DNA of 8,043 bases from JBEKIK01 sp050013075. GTDB lineage: Bacteria > Planctomycetota > Planctomycetia > Pirellulales > Thermoguttaceae. A program made the position numbers and the translations under genes. The notes under the pieces are model-generated. The model ran no database searches. It worked only from the letters and a program-made list of their open reading frames with translations, and was not told where the DNA came from. The DNA lies in assembly GCA_050013075.1 (NCBI GenBank), contig JBEKFZ010000149.1, positions 1 to 8,043 on the forward strand, read 5' to 3'. Positions within the stretch are counted from its first letter, which is position 1. Each line of letters starts with the position of its first letter. Shown piece by piece: positions 7,116-8,043 of the stretch.

Positions 7116-8043
7116 CTATGGTTTGCCGGTTTCATAAATACGTTTAATTTCCTCCGCGGTTAATGCGCTCTGGAAGATCATCAATTCATCTATCCGGCCG
7201 TCAAGCGTGCGTATAATGTCTTGGGTTACTTCAGTTTGTTGGTTCCAATTGCCAATCATGGCGGGACCGAATTTGACCCTGGGGAGTTTAATCATGGATT
7301 CCGTTTCCACTGCCTGGCCGTTGAAGTAGCAAGTAATGTTTTTGGCCGCTGAATCGTAAACCGTAACTAATATGCACCAATGGCCGAGTTGATCAGAGAA
7401 AGGTTTCCATGCCTGGATTTTCAGCGGTTCCAGATTGCCCTCTCCGTCGCCGATTCCACGGCCCGGAAGATTACCTGCTTCATTTTGTATGCCAACTCTA
7501 ATAGCCCCATCCGGTCTCAAAGACCAGTGGGTTGCGAACGGTTTTTTCCAACCGTCTGACATGAGCAGGCTGTTAAATTTGTGCGGCAAACTTTCGATAT
7601 TCACCCAAGCCGCTAGAGTCATAGAGGACATCTCTTGCGGCAGGTTTATTTTCACTCCGCTTTTTGCCTTTTTGAACTCCAAGGCGCTTTTTCCAGGAAA
7701 ACGTCCGTCGACCCACGGCGCATCCAGGATTTCACCGTTCAGCGCCGCTCCGGTCGAAGCACGGTTCGTAAGCACGGCGGTATTGGTTGGGTCGGGCTGG
7801 AAATCGTAATATGCCACCAAGTCCTGGCGGCTTTGCAGATCCTGGCTGACATCCAACCAATGTTGAAATGATAGCGATGGCGGCGGCGGCGGCGGTTGTT
7901 GTAGAGTGGGGAAATTACTTCGCTGAGCAACTTGCGGAGTAAACTTAGTCCCTTCACAAACCACTGCCTCGCCCTTGTGAAGCGAAATCGGCGCGGTCCA
8001 GCGGCCGTCGGCCAGTTTGGCTTCGGCATTGACTTTGCCCGCG
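7116..8043 (-). CDS. FecR-like regulator with C-terminal LamG domain, N-terminus outside window
   Basis: Probable cell-envelope signalling protein: FecR-type domain, proline linker, LamG/concanavalin A-like jelly-roll. The 308 visible residues extend to the right edge, so the frame is the C-terminal part of a longer protein; a GTG at 7964 is internal, not the start. Residues 1-49 (VNAEAKLADGRWTAPISL, HKGEAVVC, SNFPTL) fit the end of a FecR domain. Residues 50-55 are six prolines. The LamG domain covers about 75-308: LVAYYDF, APWVDGRFPGKSALEF, MTLAAWVNIESL, NSLLMSDGW, HWSLRPDGAI, ITCYFNGQAV, IGNWNQ, and the closing DGRIDELMIFQSALTAEEI with IYETGKP before the stop. LamG is confident; FecR is inferred from the short tail and from the known PVC fusion, usually encoded next to an ECF sigma factor. 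Its putative membrane segment would be outside the window. The giant repeat gene follows on the same strand. Confidence 0.8.
   Translation of the reverse strand, partial: AGKVNAEAKLADGRWTAPISLHKGEAVVCEGTKFTPQVAQRSNFPTLQQPPPPPPSLSFQHWLDVSQDLQSRQDLVAYYDFQPDPTNTAVLTNRASTGAALNGEILDAPWVDGRFPGKSALEFKKAKSGVKINLPQEMSSMTLAAWVNIESLPHKFNSLLMSDGWKKPFATHWSLRPDGAIRVGIQNEAGNLPGRGIGDGEGNLEPLKIQAWKPFSDQLGHWCILVTVYDSAAKNITCYFNGQAVETESMIKLPRVKFGPAMIGNWNQQTEVTQDIIRTLDGRIDELMIFQSALTAEEIKRIYETGKP
7879..7895 (-). repeat. CGG trinucleotide tract encoding a proline linker
   Basis: Seventeen bases of consecutive CGG units on the plus strand encode most of a run of six prolines on the minus strand. The run joins the probable FecR tail and the LamG domain. 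Slippage here would change linker length in whole codons without breaking the frame. Confidence 0.7.

Noticed and set aside
7435..7871. Plus-strand frames (124 and 78 codons) opposite the LamG gene
   Set aside because: They are antisense to a well-supported LamG coding frame and have no family resemblance.
7739..8029. Minus-strand frame of 96 codons overlapping the FecR-LamG gene
   Set aside because: It is out of frame with the LamG-coding frame, which continues without a stop to the right edge; the arginine runs are again a frame-shift artefact of the CGG tract.

Overview
The window looks like bacterial chromosome from the PVC group (Verrucomicrobiota, Lentisphaerota or Planctomycetota). 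This is inferred from two protein types common there: a giant secreted protein built of autotransporter-associated beta-strand repeats, and a FecR-like regulator fused to a C-terminal LamG domain. Both genes lie on the minus strand, both run off a window edge, and about 600 bp separate them. I see no rRNA, tRNA, CRISPR array, insertion sequence or phage gene.

Positions 1-6514 (minus) form one uninterrupted reading frame of 2171 complete codons, open at the left edge. I walked the frame codon by codon and found no stop. The product starts with a signal peptide and continues as a Gly/Thr/Ser/Asn/Ala-rich beta-helix-type passenger. It has nine clear and one weak copy of the TGxNxYxGxTxIxxGxL repeat. 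Three 'header' motifs (W...GG.WD...NW...D.V.FG) begin near residues 32, 1298 and 2115, and closing segments precede the second and third. The protein therefore reads as at least three passenger units in tandem. Its C-terminus, which would show how it is exported or anchored (autotransporter barrel, PEP-CTERM or other), lies outside the window.

Positions 6515-7115 are an AT-rich spacer with no convincing gene. Close to the giant gene are a ribosome binding site, a candidate extended -10 promoter and a perfect 8-bp inverted repeat just upstream of it. Further upstream are three AT-rich potential hairpins. A GC-richer patch at about 6735-6830 interrupts the AT-rich sequence.

Positions 7116-8043 (minus) encode the last 308 residues of a protein with a probable FecR-domain tail, a six-proline linker and a complete LamG/concanavalin-like domain. 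In this group such proteins usually sit beside an ECF sigma factor gene, which would be to the right of this window. The working model, an inference, is a surface-signalling module (sigma factor plus FecR-LamG protein) next to, and perhaps controlling, the giant surface or secreted repeat protein.
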